NCBI GenBank assembly: GCA_917880885.1
Contig: OU862917.1
Location: forward strand, 50,328,727-50,392,726
Source of the DNA: Limnephilus marmoratus
Taxonomy: Eukaryota; Arthropoda; Insecta; Trichoptera; Limnephilidae
Reading direction: 5' to 3'
Length of the DNA: 64,000 bases
Of this stretch, positions 20,455-32,545 are shown piece after piece (the stretch's first letter is position 1; each line of letters opens with the position of its first letter). The position numbers and the translations under genes are program-made. A model generated the notes under the pieces. The model was given only the letters and a program-made list of their open reading frames with translations. It searched no databases and had not been told where the DNA came from.

Positions 20455-21540
20455 TTTATTGTTTGAATAATTAGATTTATTTGAATAGTTTGTTTGAATA
20501 GTTTGAATTGTTTGATAGTTTGAATAGTTTATTGTTTGAATAGTTTGAGTTGTTTGATAGTTTGAATAGTTTATTGTTTGAATAGTTTGAATTGTTTGAT
20601 AGTTTGAACAGTTTATTGTTTGAATAGTTTGAATTGTTTGAATAGTTTATTGTTTGAATGGCTTGAATTCTTTGATAGTTCGAGTGATTGAACAATTTGA
20701 ATAGTTTAAATTGTTTGATAGTTTCAATAGTTGATAGTTTCCGTAGTTTATAGATTCAGTAGTTGATAGTTTCAGTAGTTGATAGTGTTAGTAGTTGATA
20801 GTTTCAGTAGTTGATAGTTTCAGTAGTTGATAGTTTCCGTAGTTTATAGATTCAGTAGTTGACGTTTCAGTAGTTGATAGTGTCAGTAGTTGAGAATTTC
20901 AGTAGTTGATATTTTCAGTAGTTGATAGTTTCAGTAGTTGATAGTTTCAGTAGTTGATAGTTTCCGTAGTTTATAGATTCAGTAGTTGATAGTTTCAGTA
21001 GTTGATAGTGTTAGTAGTTGATAGTTTCAGTAGTTGATAGTTTCGGTAGTTGATAGTTTCAGTAGTTGATAGTTTCCGTAGTTTATAGATTCAGTAGTTG
21101 ACGTTTCAGTAGTTGATAGTTTCAGTAGTTGATAGTTTCAGTAGTTGATAGTTTCAGTAGTTGATAGTTTCCGTAGTTTATAGATTCAGTAGTTGAGAGT
21201 TTCAGTAGTTGATAGTTTCAATAGTTGATAGTTTCAGTGGTTGATGGTTTCAGTAATCTAAAGTTTCAGTAGTTGGTGATTACAGTAGTTGATAGATTCG
21301 GTAGATGATAGTTTCAGTAGTTGATAGTTTCAGTATTTGATAGTTTCAGTAGTGGATAGTTTCAATAGTTGATAGTTTTAGTAATTGATAGTTTCAGAAG
21401 TTGATAGTTTCAGTAGTCGATAGTTTGAACAGTTTTGATGGTTTGAAAAATATAATAGTTTTATTAGTTTAATGGTTTTAACATATTGAATTGTTTGAAT
21501 AGTTTGATAATTTTATTAGTTTGAAAGTTTGAATAGTTTA
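20455..21540. repeat. 1.1-kb two-phase minisatellite
   Basis: The left part (about 20455-20700) repeats a ~42-bp unit built from TTTGAATAGTT, TTATTG and GTTTGATAG; read on the minus strand it gives a repeating 14-residue Asn/Ser/Lys/Leu pattern, which explains the 72-codon ORF. The right part (about 20715-21430) repeats the 16-bp unit TTGATAGTTTCAGTAG about 44 times. A variant unit, TTTCCGTAGTTTATAGA, recurs near 20741, 20837, 20964, 21076 and 21171, a loose higher-order period of 6-8 units. The edges decay into TTTGAATAG-type sequence again. It is not a CRISPR array: there are no unique spacers. Confidence 0.9.
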
Positions 21541-21582
21541 ACCCCTAAGCACAATGAAGTAATATGTACTTATAGACAATTT

Positions 21583-21782
21583 GAAGTCGGGGACGCCCGA
21601 GGAAGATATGGGACGATCAAAAGAATCAGAATACCAGAAACGTATGTATGAGATGATTTTTGAATGTGAATAAGGCATAAAGTGTCTGCCAAGGCCAATT
21701 TCTTTAGCAGTCCATCAACTCTACCTACCCCTGCGAAGAAACGGTGTAGGTAATGGTTATTTAGTTAGTTAATTAGTTAGAA
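21583..21782 (+). pseudogene. Decayed (GTTA)n-tailed LINE 3' end
   Basis: Carries GGGGACGCCCGAGGAAGATA, TGTATGAGATGA, TGCCAAGGCC, CTACCTACCCCTGCG and a (GTTA)-type tail (TTATTTAGTTAGTTAATTAG). These match, with many substitutions, the last ~190 bp of the copies at 3231 and 57997. The reading frame is destroyed. Confidence 0.7.
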
Positions 21783-21796
21783 ATACAATAGTTATT

Positions 21797-22475
21797 TTTT
21801 GTTTCATTTATTTATTTAACACCCAGAGGGCTTTTACATGTTTGGTTATACAATTAATTCATGACAGATGATTTTAAAACAGGTAAAGAAATAATAAAAA
21901 TAAAATTAGATTAAAATGCACGGAAGTCATAAAAATATAGCAATTTGATAGGTTTAATTTGATATCGATGTATCGGAGAATGAGCAATGTAGTTCCGCTT
22001 ATGAATACTGCAGTAGAATAGTGTATTTTGTCGTGTAGTTACTGTCGGTATTCGTAAGTTTATGAGTTGCAGGAGTTCAACAATCGAACTTAGAGTAAAG
22101 TATTTTGAATAAAAATGTTAAGTCGTTAATTTTACGTCTGTCTTCTAGTGTGTGTATTTTTAGAATATTTAATAATGAATTATATTTTAACTCTTCTAGC
22201 GAGATATTTAATTTAAAATTTATAAAACGCAGATTTTTTTTATTAGTATAGTATTCTCTCAATGTTATTAATGTGAATTTTGTAAGATGGAGACCAAACT
22301 ACCGAGTTATATTCTATTAGGTTTCTAACTAGAGATACACATAATAATTTAATGGCTTGTATGGAATTAGAGTTTTTAGTTTTAGTTTTTAATACGCAGC
22401 CTAGTGTTTTCATACCTTTGTTCACAATTTGGTGGATATGATCGGGAAACTTAGTTTTTGACCCAACGGTAGTGA
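21797..22475 (-). pseudogene. LINE RT C-terminal fragment (jockey/CR1-like)
   Basis: The minus strand encodes GMKTLGCVLK, LCVSLVRNLIEYNSVVWSP and KIHINNIERI, then after a stop and frame change KKNLRFINFKLNI and LEDRRKINDLTFLFKILYS. The order and spacing match the better preserved element at 54018-55404 (GMKMLGFILR, SLVRSQVKCNSSIWSP, RHINFKLGIP, LSDRRIISDLIFMIKI). The 3' end lies at the left, near AAATAAATAAATG. It is truncated on its 5' side, so the FADD catalytic box is absent. Confidence 0.75.
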
Positions 22476-23289
22476 CGAATATTGATTGAAAAACAAGTTT
22501 TTACGCTGTAGGTAGTCTGAATAAAAAGCCTCTTTTGATAGGTTGGTGAAAGGATGACGATTCACAAAAACCACCCGTTTAACTAAAAAATACCCTGCCT
22601 ATTCATATCACATACCACCCTTTGTTATCGAGCTTAACCTTATCATATTCTGCTGTCTGATAAATGAATATTGTGTTGGAAAACGCTGAGAAATAAATAA
22701 ATTGGTAATGTAACACGTTTATCCCCGGCGTGACAGTGGAATATTACACGACACGCGTTATCCGCTATCTGCCCGCCTGATTGTTTTCTGTTCGCCAGGG
22801 GAGGGATTTTATCTTATAGCTGTCCATGCCGGGGTGGGAACCCTGTCACCAATAAATAGATATAGATGGGTTATACTTCCACTGTACATTTCGGGTAAAT
22901 GAGATTGTTGATGGGATAATAAATTGAACTATTGGCACGGATTGCGTGGAGATAAACACTGTATTGTCCGATTTTGTACATTAAAGTAAAAGACCCACCG
23001 ATCAAAGGGCAAATAAATTATTATTTTTCTATTTTATTTTTATTTTGAATGTTTTACCCGCGTAGGTAAGAACCGTGAAAACTTCTCAAAATGAAACGTT
23101 GGATGGCCTTACAAATTCGTATTGCTATTATTGCTAACATTGTAAATAAAGAAATATCTATCACTTGGTACTGAGGTATGAATAAGCATTTTTTCAAATG
23201 TTCCATTATAAAATTTTCTTAATTGATCAATTTATTAGAGTTGTAAACACTCAGTATCGTCCGTAGTACTGATGAAATTTAGAATTGCA
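22476..23289. other. No gene seen
   Basis: Mixed-composition DNA without repeat ends that I could match. One GC-richer stretch lies at about 22720-22860. Confidence 0.4.
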
Positions 23290-23665
23290 ACGTTGGCGTT
23301 GATCGAGGCGGTTCGCTACGTTTGGTGACTTAGCAGGGGTGCCCGTGCTGGTCAGGTGAGGTGTGTTCAGTTGGCGTCGGATGCGCCTGCCCACCTGCTG
23401 CCTGGCGGGCCGGTTCGGGAGAGGCCGGAGATCCTTTGACCTCTTCAGCTATTCTCTCTCGACCCATTGTCTTGCATTGCAGTGGGAGGGATGGATTTAT
23501 ACGTCCATCACTCCTGATGGATGCACTGACCCCTAGACTCCTACCCACGCTATATTCCTTTTTCGTTCCCAGAATTTCCTCTCCTTCCTTTCCTTAAAAA
23601 TACCTTCAACAGCATCACCAAATATGACATAGGCCCTAATTGAAATAAGGGAAATTATTTTCGTG
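23290..23665 (-). repeat. Repeat family W, long copy
   Basis: Reverse-oriented copy: GTTCGCTACGTTTGGTGACT near 23310, the TCTCTCTCGACCCATTG block near 23455 and the CCTTTCCTTAAAAATACC block near 23590 correspond, complemented, to 35700-36045. GC-rich. Two antisense ORFs (72 and 78 codons) cross it and neither is supported. Confidence 0.6.
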
Positions 23666-25190
23666 TGGGGTTATTGCGAAAAAAAGGAATTTTCTGTTTA
23701 CTGAATAGATTTGAATAGCAGGGTATCCTCACCCTTCCTCTTTCTAATCTCTTCCCCATCCCCACATTCTTCAGCTTTATAAATATTCCATATTGAACAT
23801 ATACATATCCATATACATATCCCAATGATGAAATTACGATGACTAAGGACGTGAAAACATCATACGCTGTTTTTTGGCGAAATTACAAAGCGTAATTTTA
23901 ATGTAATTTTTGGGAAAAGTTATATCATTTGACAGCGAATGCGATGGTATTTTGTAACAAAGGTGAATTTTGTAACCTTTTTGGTATTTTACAGCAAAAA
24001 AAAAAGTAACAACAAAATCTGAAAATAATAACCGGCGTTTTTGGTGAGAAATTAGCTGTGTTCCATTTATGGGTATTCTAGCTCTAAAAACCACAGACAA
24101 AAATTTAGAAATATAGTTTAGAATATATAATATTATCTACTTATTACAAAAAACCAGAAAACCGATTGAAAAATTCGAAAATTTGCGTTATTCTCGGAAA
24201 ATTTGACGAATTTCGCGTAAAAATTGTAAACACGAAATTTTCAGATCTCTACTAATGACTCGTGTAGGGTTTATAATTACCCCTATTGTAATTAATAAAT
24301 AGATTACCAAACGTCAGACTCGAAAGCCTCAATTGACCACAGTGCGAGAGGGGATGTTCCACCCACTTGTCAGCAGGGTCACCAATAACAGTAATTTATC
24401 AAACTCAATTGGTTCCTGATGATGTCGGATTACATATTAATGACCGCGTGATATGCGATACGCGTTCTGTATAGAGTGTAGGTATAGAAGCATTCTGCGC
24501 AGGGTGTTTTGTTGACGAATAACACTTGACCGCGAGCGGAGTTCGGAGATCGTTGAGCGCCGAGCAGCTGCGTCCGTGGTTGTTCAGGAGCTTAATTCTC
24601 TGTTATTCTCTCAGAGTAACAATATAAAGAGACCGCACTATGCGACATGTTATATATTGTTACTCTAAGGTTATTCTTCATGCGCCATCTGCGATCGAAA
24701 AATTACCCTTCATCTCGACGAAATTTGTCGAAAGTTGCATTTATAAGTATACCTGAATGTTGAAGGGTTGAAGAGATGATTATATTGGCAGTCCTGTGAA
24801 TTTTGTACAAGTTTTTGACGTTTCTATGGTGTGAATTTGAAATTACAACCGCACTTTCTTTGAAATGGGTGGCAGGTATATTACTCAGACACCCACAGAA
24901 AAGAAATGTAATGCTGCTAACACCTGCAAAACGATATTGAATAGGGCCTCGGGTTTTTACCCCATTTTCCAAATCACTTTTCTTTCAGGCACCACCGGGA
25001 AACTAGAGAGGTTTGACGGGCTCCGTGCACGGTCAGTCCGAAGTCCATGCACTCTCTCCTGGGGACTGCCAGCAGAATAGCGGAATACGCATGCTGGACT
25101 GGTACATTCAGCAATTTTATCTTTTTTCTTTTCTTTTCGTTTCCTCTTGACTTGTTATTTTTTTCTGTGTTTTTTTGATAAGTTAATTAA
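23666..25190. other. No gene; short inverted repeat at 24611-24668
   Basis: AGAGTAACAATATA at 24611 and TATATTGTTACTCT at about 24655 form a short inverted repeat. The remainder is AT-rich with scattered short ORFs lacking motifs. Confidence 0.4.
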
Positions 25191-25191
25191 C

Positions 25192-25330
25192 TACTAACAC
25201 TTTGCTATCCTGTGTAAGCACTTGCATACTGCTTCCCAACACTGAATGCAGGGACATTTGGAGGTCTGGCTTTGTTCATATACAATTAGAGGCGTTCTTA
25301 AAAATTAGAGTCCTCATTTTCTTGTGAAAA
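25192..25330. repeat. Dispersed repeat shared with 32218-32350
   Basis: AACACTTTGCTATCCTGTG, AAGCACTTGCATACTGCTTC, GGACATTTGGAGGTCTGGC and AAATTAGAGTCCT reappear, slightly diverged, inside the SINE at 32205-32440. Non-coding and of unknown class. Confidence 0.6.
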
Positions 25331-25339
25331 TTAACTTCC

Positions 25340-25815
25340 TCGAACTATCCTACCCTCCGGCGAAACGTTCTAGTTGATCTCAAAGCATCTGATCCAGCTG
25401 GCTTTGCATTATGTATTGCAGCCAGCATCGCCATTAATCGCCATGGTAAATCAGCCATTATATGGAACCTTAAAACAACTTTGCAATAATATACGATGCT
25501 GTAGTTTGAAGAGCGAGCGGGAAACGATCTTAGGGTAGAAAACAATGAACAAGATTTAGACAGTTTTGTCGGTGTCGGCTGGTTCCACCCAGTGTTGAGT
25601 TGAATGACTTTTGACAAATAGTGTCTAAGTATGTACCTTTAACGAGACTCGAGAATAACAAAGTCGACCAATGGATGTACTTTTGACGATCGGCCTCAAC
25701 TGGAGAATTGAGCCCCTGTTGGCCGCAAGGGTGATCGAGCAGTCTGGGCACTGAGCGCATTCATCATCGATTTCCTGACCGCAAAAAACACTGCAGACTC
25801 GTTGGATGGGTTTCA
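25340..25815 (-). other. Possible decayed coding relic
   Basis: Overlapping minus-strand ORFs (25345-25617, 25530-25760, 25625-25816) in different frames suggest a frame-shifted old coding region. The most N-terminal reads VCSVFCGQEIDDECAQCPDC, a cysteine-rich stretch that could be a zinc-finger start, but the pattern is incomplete. No function can be assigned. Confidence 0.2.
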
Positions 25816-25941
25816 TATTATTTTACGCAGATTATAACAGAATTTTTATCTTATATTGATTACCGCGAATGTAAATTTGAAAATTTTTCTGAAATCACAG
25901 GGAAAATATACGTTTGATACTTTAATATGTATTTTATTTAT

Positions 25942-26372
25942 TGTCCAAAGGTGAAAAGCTAGCAGTCCACAATAGAGCGCTGATATCAACCCTGATGTGT
26001 GACAGTGAGGCATGGAACTGGCAGAGAAGACTGAATGCTGCAGAAATGAGATCCTTGAGGCAATTATGTGGTAAAACCATGTATGACCGTTAGATGCGCT
26101 TAGATGGTTTGGGCATTTAGAGCTTCGAAGAATACATTATGCGAATGTGTATGGTAGAAGTCGGGGACCCTCGAGGAAGACACGACACGATCAAGTGAAT
26201 CAAATACTTGAGCCGGGTCATGGCAAAATTCAGAATGACAGAAAGATATATGTAAGTTTGAATGTGTCTGAAGCAAAGTTTGTGCGTCAAGACCGAGCTG
26301 TTTGGCGGTTCGTACCTACTCTCTGCCTACGCCTGCAAGGGAACAGCATGGTGGTTAGTTAGTTAGTTATTA
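25942..26372 (+). pseudogene. (GTTA)n-tailed LINE, degraded copy C
   Basis: Begins within the LSKDAKLAVHN region (TTGTCCAAAGGTGAAAAGCT), continues through the MCDSEAWNWQ-like and RGPSRKTRHDQVNQ segments with an internal deletion of about 100 bp, and ends GTGGTTAGTTAGTTAGTTA. Several frameshifts; the 71-codon ORF at 26147-26362 is one surviving piece. No target duplication recognised, consistent with an old insertion. Confidence 0.75.
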
Positions 26373-26394
26373 GTTTAACGCATATTTAGAGTTC

Positions 26395-26800
26395 CCAGTC
26401 AAAATATTTAAGCGCACTTGAAGTGAAATAATACAAAACTGCGCTATACAAATATTACGTTGTTATTAGTTGTATTAGGTCTAAAAAATTGCATCTAACG
26501 GTCCGTCGATCACTGATATAAAACTAAATGTAAACTAAGCCAATGAATGCGATGCTGCCTAAAAATGTAAATATATTATTTTATTTATAATCTGTACAGG
26601 CAACAACCACAGAGGACTACACTTCTGCATATTATTATCACATCTGCCCAGATTATCGAAATTGTAATGCTGTCCGAAACGTTGGCTAAAGAAGGAAGTA
26701 TCACAACACGGCATAACATCTCAAAAATTAATAACGATAGGACTATACTTACCTGGGAGGACGCTTGAGATTAACACGGAGAAATTTAGATACCGTTTGT
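26395..26800. repeat. Mixed LINE-end and family Z fragments
   Basis: 26405-26450 is a diverged LINE 3' hairpin (GCGCACTTGAAGTGAAATA, AACTGCGCTATACAAAT). 26630-26725 is a right-arm fragment of family Z (CACATCTGCCCAGATTATC, GCTGTCCGAAACGTTGGCT, ACAACACGGCATAACATC). 26735-26790 is the reverse complement of the LINE 3' UTR word around TACCTGGGAGGACGCTTGAG. Confidence 0.55.
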
Positions 26801-28055
26801 ATGTATATAATTGGGAACACATGTTATAACAAAGTAGGTAGGTATTTTCCCCCTTGTTTTGTAATTTAATTTTCTTACCTTAGTCATAGTTTCTAACAAC
26901 CTTCATTAATAGGTACCTTCAATATTGAATGCTTAAAAAGCAACCCTTTTTATTTAACTTTTAATTTGCTTCGCTTCTTTAGTACCTACTTGGCCTTATT
27001 TCAGGCTTTTATTAGGAAATCCAAAGAAGTTGGCCTTTTAAAGTCAAGTACATATTCCCAGTAATTCCAACCTACTTGCTCGTATTAGGCCCAGTTGCTC
27101 AATGCCCAATTCACGGATTACTTAATGGCTTTATTAATCGAACACCACCGGATGAAGGGAGGTATTAGTTGCCCGGATGCAGGGAGGTATTAGTTGCTTC
27201 CTGTGATTATATGCGTACCTACATATGTAAATACATTGCCTTGTACCTGGGTAAGGGATCTATTACCCATCCCTTGACCTAACTACTCTGGATACACTCA
27301 CAAATTAATTATGAGTTGATTTCTTACTTCAGTAGTACCTAGAAGTAAGTACGAGTATATATATTATATTTTTTTAAAAGAAAGACAAACATTCCCGGGT
27401 TACGTACAATCCTGTTTGGAAATCTCCGACTATCATCACAGTAAGCGGAAAGACGACAATGTACCCCAAAATATATTCATAATCTTAACGACATAAGTAA
27501 AGAAGCCGTGTATACCCATGTATTGGACGGACCTACTCTCGAATTTGTCCTTTCAAAGAAGAGAAGAAGAAGATAAATAATGTGGGAATCTTAACGATGA
27601 AGAAAGAAAGAAATCTAGATGAAGAAAGCGTGTAAACAAATATGCGCCCACGGCACGGCGTATTGGATGGACGTACAGTCGAATTCACCCTAGCAGGCCT
27701 GGAGATTCGACCTTTCCGCCGCGTTCATTTTAATTAATTCTGAAGAATGTGTTACAAATATTTAAAATGTGTCTCCATGTCGCACTCCCGAAGTCATTAA
27801 TTCATCGTCTACAAAATTAAAATCTGGTGCTTACCGCTAACTTTATAGTTGAAAAACGGGTTATAAAGTTTTAAAACCGTTGTAAGTAAAATATATTAAT
27901 GGTGAGGTATTGTTTTTATTAAATCGTAAATATACAAAGAACTTACATCCCCAGTGTTCTGTTGGAATAAAAAAGTTATTATTGTTACGAATTCGCCGGA
28001 AATGATTAAAATGTGAGTTTTGAGCAAACAAAAATTATTAGTATTGTGATGCAAA
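26801..28055. other. No gene; small direct repeat at 27160-27205
   Basis: GGGAGGTATTAGTTGC occurs twice about 24 bp apart. The remainder, including two diverged phrases around GTATTGGACGGACCTACT and GTATTGGATGGACGTACA (27520, 27660), is non-coding. Confidence 0.45.
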
Positions 28056-28060
28056 AAATA

Positions 28061-28305
28061 TGGGGAAGTGGATGTTGGGGAAGACCTGGCTGTTCAGATC
28101 TGGTCACCAAACCCGGCTAAAGCCATTCCAAGCAACATTTCAATTCCGAATTGTGGTCTTAGACCGGGCGATGCTGAGAGTATCTTCCACTCTGAAACGT
28201 GCTGCAAATACACTATGTATTATTTTTAATAAATTAATTAATTGAGAAATAACTCAAATTAATCAAATAAAATTTATTTGTGTATGCCGGGATTGACGAC
28301 CTACG
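28061..28305 (-). mobile_element. tRNA-SINE, partial reverse copy S5
   Basis: Minus-strand copy with ACCTGGCTGTTCAGATCTGG, CCATTCCAAGCAACATTTC, GCGATGCTGAGAGTATCTTC and AATAAAATTTATTTGTG, ending in a damaged tRNA-like head (GCCGGGATTGACGACC lacks part of the B box). The 3' half beyond GGGGAAGTGG is missing. Confidence 0.75.
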
Positions 28306-28977
28306 GATTTTTTTAAAAAGCGTATTTTATTTAGTTATAAAATTTGGCATATTCTTTTCTAAAACTACTATTGTAAGTCGAAAGTCTTACCTTTCGACCA
28401 CTGAGGCCATAAAAAGGTTGATGTGGGTGTCAGTATTGGTACTTTAAGTAAGTACATATAACTTTTATGAAGCTTTTCTGATGTTTTGCAAAATTCAATA
28501 AATATTGGTGAACATCTAAACTTTGATTGTATTGGGGATTTGTGAAATTAAAACTTCACCCTGAGAGGATCAAAACTTTTATTTTTGAACCTAAAGTAAA
28601 TTTAATAGGGGGTTGATAGAAGGGTGATCTAGATGGAGGGTGCAGAGGACGGGGTGTGGGGTGTAGAATACGGGTGTAAGTATCCACATTCCCGCTATCG
28701 TTTTTAAACTTCACTCTTTTGACTCTTTTCATAAAATTCTGTACACTTGTGAAAGATTCTCTTCCCTCAGCCGTAACTTAGATAAAAGAAACTTTTTAAG
28801 TATCGAACAAGAAATAATAAAGTACATTTTGATACGATACAAGTATAATAATATTGTATTTCCGAACATTCTGCAAGTAAGGGGGATTTTTCCTTATTTT
28901 GAAGAAATTGACAAGATCAGTTTTTAACCCGGAAAAACAATGACCAAGCTTTGAACTTGACCAAGTTTTGAACGCCA
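28306..28977. other. No gene seen
   Basis: AT-rich non-coding DNA. Confidence 0.4.
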
Positions 28978-29130
28978 CACAAGAGGCCCAGAGGAAAATA
29001 TTTTTTCTCAGGGCCTACGTCATCTCTGGCGATGCTGTCTGGAGGATATTTTTGAGGAGAGAACATGGATCTTAAAAATACGCATGTTGTAGGAGGGAAT
29101 AAACACAGAGGCTGGCAAATCGTTCAAAAT
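28978..29130 (+). repeat. Repeat family W, 5' part
   Basis: CACAAGAGGCCCAGAGGAAA, TCAGGGCCTACGTCATCTC and TGGCGATGCTGTCTGGAGG match 35698-35760 of the better copy, then diverge into GTTGTAGGAGGGAATAAACA as in the complement of 20290. Confidence 0.5.
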
Positions 29131-29239
29131 CCGAGCTGTTGAACCCTACTGCCGTAAACATTTGAGTTTTCTAAGTAAATCGCTTTTTATAGAAAATATC
29201 GTACATGTATAAACAGGGTAGGGATAAAGAAAATCGCAT

Positions 29240-30110
29240 AAATAAGTCGTCTTATTTGAGGTCAAAATAGGCAACCAAACTGAAAAATTATTTTTGTAAT
29301 CAAAAGGTATTTCAAATATCTCGAATGAATGTGTATCTACTACTTTATTTATTTGTGTTTTAAACTATAAAATATATGCTGTTAAAGATTTTAATATTTT
29401 ATGGTTTTAGAGGAATCTTGGGCAATTATTTGGGAGTACTTAAATGATAAATAGAAATGAACTATATTTCAATATTTATTATAAACTAAAAAATGAAAAC
29501 TATTAAAAAAGTATTTTAATGGGTGTGAATTAAAATTACAAATATTTTATTTACGTCGGAACAAAAAAATGACATATAAAAAATATTACCCAAACAATGC
29601 ATTTTTTACAACTTTATATTTTTAGTTTATTTTCATAACATTAACACAATAGATAAGGCAAGAAATATTTTTTAATAATCTTACTAAAAACGCGAAAATT
29701 TGTGTATGTGTGTTTTTACTCTTTCACGAGGATTTTAATGAAAATACAGCTCACACGTCAGAATAAAATGTAGAGTATTTAGCTAAGAAGAGATGCGGGA
29801 GGGGAACGGGGACGCACAGGAAAGGTGATTCAGGGAGAAACAATGTATTTCTTTGAATATGGCGTTGCAACAGATGCCGGGAACCAGTTAGTTATAAATA
29901 ACTCACAAAATATATTCCAAATTTGCCTTGAAAATGAAGCAAAATAATTTCCTATGCATCATAAAAAAAAATAGTACACATCCTTGCTAGATATTTAATA
30001 TAACTTTTGATATAAAAATATTATTCAATTTGTTTGGATATTTTGGCCTCAAATCCAAAATTAAGTTTGGTTTGAACGGGCTGCGCAGACCTTCCTCTTA
30101 ATCATTATTA
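29240..30110. mobile_element. Family R element with long inverted arms
   Basis: 29262-29330 (GAGGTCAAAATAGGCAACCA, AATCAAAAGGTATTTCAAAT) is the inverted, diverged counterpart of 29993-30062 (TTTTGATATAAAAATATT, GGATATTTTGGCCTCAAATC). The right terminus GGCTGCGCAGACCTTCCTCT-TAAT mirrors the left terminus of the partial copy at 17638. A different repeat phrase, GGGGAACGGGGACGCACAGG, sits inside at 29810 and recurs at 62639. No transposase seen. Confidence 0.5.
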
Positions 30111-31345
30111 AATATGATTTTTTTTTTTTCTTAAAATCATCAGATATTGTTTTCATACAAATAATGAAGCTCTTAAGTTAGAGCGAAATATCCTATTGGA
30201 AATATATTTTACCTCTCTCCATTTACCATCCTTTTCGTGTTTCAAAGAAGTGATGAAAAAAGGCCTTTCTGGTTTTACCGTAAATTGACAAACTTATAAT
30301 AAGATGGAGTTCCTTGAGAGGGAAGACCCTTTACTGCATCTAATCCTCTCAGTTCCAACTTACTATTAAGAGGAATATAAACGCTGGAAATATTTCGATT
30401 CTCAAAGTGGTTTTTATTTATTTTGTGCATTACTTTATACGAATGAAAAAAAGATCGTACAAAACGTCAAAACTAGTCTTAGCCATAAAGGAGTATTTAA
30501 AAAAAATGTTTCTTATATTATTACTTCATAGTTAAGTCACGAAAAAACATTTAATTTAGTAGTTTGTCCATATATTTTTTGCTACGTAAATAATAATTTT
30601 ATTGTAATTCCAATTCATACGTAAGGCAGTAACAGCTTCAATTTATTTGTAGCATATTTTTTGATTTTCATAATGTAAACCGATTTGTAGTAAAGATTAG
30701 TCTAAATAGCATCTAAATAGGATTTCACGTATAGCTTCATCGTTTGCGTTTGGATCTAGATATTAAAAGCGATTGATTCTCTGCTAAAGGAAATTGGAAT
30801 ATAGATAGAGAGTCCACGAAGGAGTAATCAATCTGTTTGTTTATAAAAGACAGAAGTTTAATTATGTAAGAAATGCCCACAAACACACTTTGAACGAAGG
30901 GATTTATTTATTGAATTTAAAATTTGTTTTAATATATTTGTTACAGTTTTGTCAGTCAAAAAAATAGAACCAAAGTACCTACCGATAGGTTTAACAGACA
31001 AAAAAACGTTTTGCAAGAACACATTGGAAGGCAAGATTTGATTTAATTTTTTATACTGGGTTTTTACAGATGTTCTCACTTACACGAGTACGATCCAGTC
31101 ATAAAAACTCAGTTAATACACTAATAGGTATATACAATTACAAAAATCTAATCAGACAAAGCATCGACCAAGCGACTTTATTGACTTTATCGACTTTATA
31201 GATCGAAGATACAAAGGATACACCTGTGTACAGTGGAGGTTATCCACCTCTTACCCGCCCTGGTATAAGTAACTGATGGTTACTCCTTCAAGGCTCTCGC
31301 AGGATACACCTGTACAACAAAATGGCAAAAGAAAACTTGGCCGAA
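30111..31345. other. No gene; small repeat at 31238-31310
   Basis: 31238-31310 (TTACCCGCCCTGGTATAAGT, ACTCCTTCAAGGCTCTCGC) is the complement of 32355-32405. AAGAGGAATATAAACGC at 30367 echoes the family R end. Otherwise AT-rich, with only short ORFs. Confidence 0.4.
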
Positions 31346-31370
31346 ACACTTTATTGTATTTATTTGCGAC

Positions 31371-32009
31371 CATGGGCGCCTGCAGAAAATTTTCTAGGGG
31401 GGGGGCAATATATTTTTAGTAATGTTTTAATGTTTTTAATTTACTGTGGCGTATTTGTATGGTGAACGAACGGACAGGACACTGCACTAATGAAGGGTAT
31501 ACTGTAATAATTATTTTTTTTATGAACGCAATATATGTGTATAACAAAAAATGTTGCAACATAAATCTATCTTTAATAAAAATTCCCGCATAACTTCCGA
31601 ACGACTGCACTAAATTGGATAATTCTATTTTTGTTGTGTTCGTTATTGTCAGGACAAGGTTTGTATAAAACTACTGGTGAGCTCTGGCATTATGAAATTT
31701 GTATAAAAATGAATCGTCGAAATGTATGTACGCGCACAACTTCCGAACGAATGCACCAAATTGGATAATTCTTTTTTTTTGTGTTCGTTATTGTTTGGTG
31801 AGCTCTGGAATTATGAAATTTTGTACAAACAAATTGCAATAGGTGGTACGTGAGCTGTTTGAAAACATCCAACGGCCAACGTTCTGTCTCTCCACACTTT
31901 CTTTATGCTAACACAAAGTGATGAGTGAAAAGTAACAATATTTGACTATTTTCAATTAATCCAGGGGGGGGCAAGTGCCCCCCCTTGCCCCCCCCTGCGG
32001 GCGCCTATG
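31371..32009. mobile_element. hAT-type element inserted in a SINE
   Basis: A 639-bp element with termini CATGGGCGCCTGCAG and, read inward from the right, CATAGGCGCCCGCAG. It is flanked by a perfect 8-bp duplication, TTTGCGAC, at 31363-31370 and 32010-32017. The flanks join into SINE sequence (TATTTGCGACACGTTCCAG), so the hAT landed in an older SINE. G/C runs lie just inside both ends. The interior holds two copies about 145 bp apart of a block containing ACTTCCGAACGA, ATTGGATAATTC and GTGTTCGTTATTGT. No transposase remains. Confidence 0.85.
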
Positions 32010-32545
32010 TTTGCGACACGTTCCAGTGTGAAAGATACGTTCAGTCTCGCCGTGGTGTAAAACCACCATTCAGAATTGAAACGTTGCTTGAAATAGCTTT
32101 AACAATATTTGGTGACCTGATCTGAATAGCCAGATACTTCCCCATTCTACCCCACCTTCCTCTTCTCGATTCCTTCCCACCACTACCTTCACGAGGTACT
32201 GGGGTATCCACAAATGACTATTAACACTTTGCTGTCCTGTACTTTTGTAAGCACTTGCATACTGCTTCCTAACGCTGTATGCTGGGATATTTGGAGGTCT
32301 AGCTTCGTTCATTTATATAGAATCGTTCTTCCCAAAAAATTAGAGTCCTTGCGAGAGCCTTGAAGGAGTAACCTTAAGTTACTTATACCGGGGCGGGTAA
32401 GTGGTGGGGCCGTCCAAATGGGGAATCCCAATTAGAATTAGATAATCCCAATTGGGATTGGGGTTGCCATAGTCTCACTGGCTCCAGACGGTTGGGAGTA
32501 GTTGAGACTCTTGTGCGGCATTCACATAAAAATAACTTTAAATAA
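32010..32545 (+). mobile_element. tRNA-SINE copy S6 with internal insertion
   Basis: The SINE body resumes after the hAT insertion: ACACGTTCCAGTGTGAAAGA, TTGAAACGTTGCTTGAAATA, GGTGACCTGATCTGAATAGC, then after 32440 TTGCCATAGTCTCACTGGCT and GAGACTCTTGTGCGGCATTC. Between about 32205 and 32440 it is interrupted by the unrelated repeat also seen at 25192-25330, joined to the GGTAAGTGGTGG piece. The tRNA head is missing; only about 20 bp of SINE survive left of the hAT. Confidence 0.75.

Noticed and set aside
20477..20695. Asn-rich repeat protein or CRISPR-like array
   Set aside because: Plain tandem minisatellite with no unique spacers; the peptide only mirrors the repeat unit.
25625..25816. Zinc-finger gene
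   Set aside because: Cysteine-rich start only, pattern incomplete, frame lost within 65 codons.
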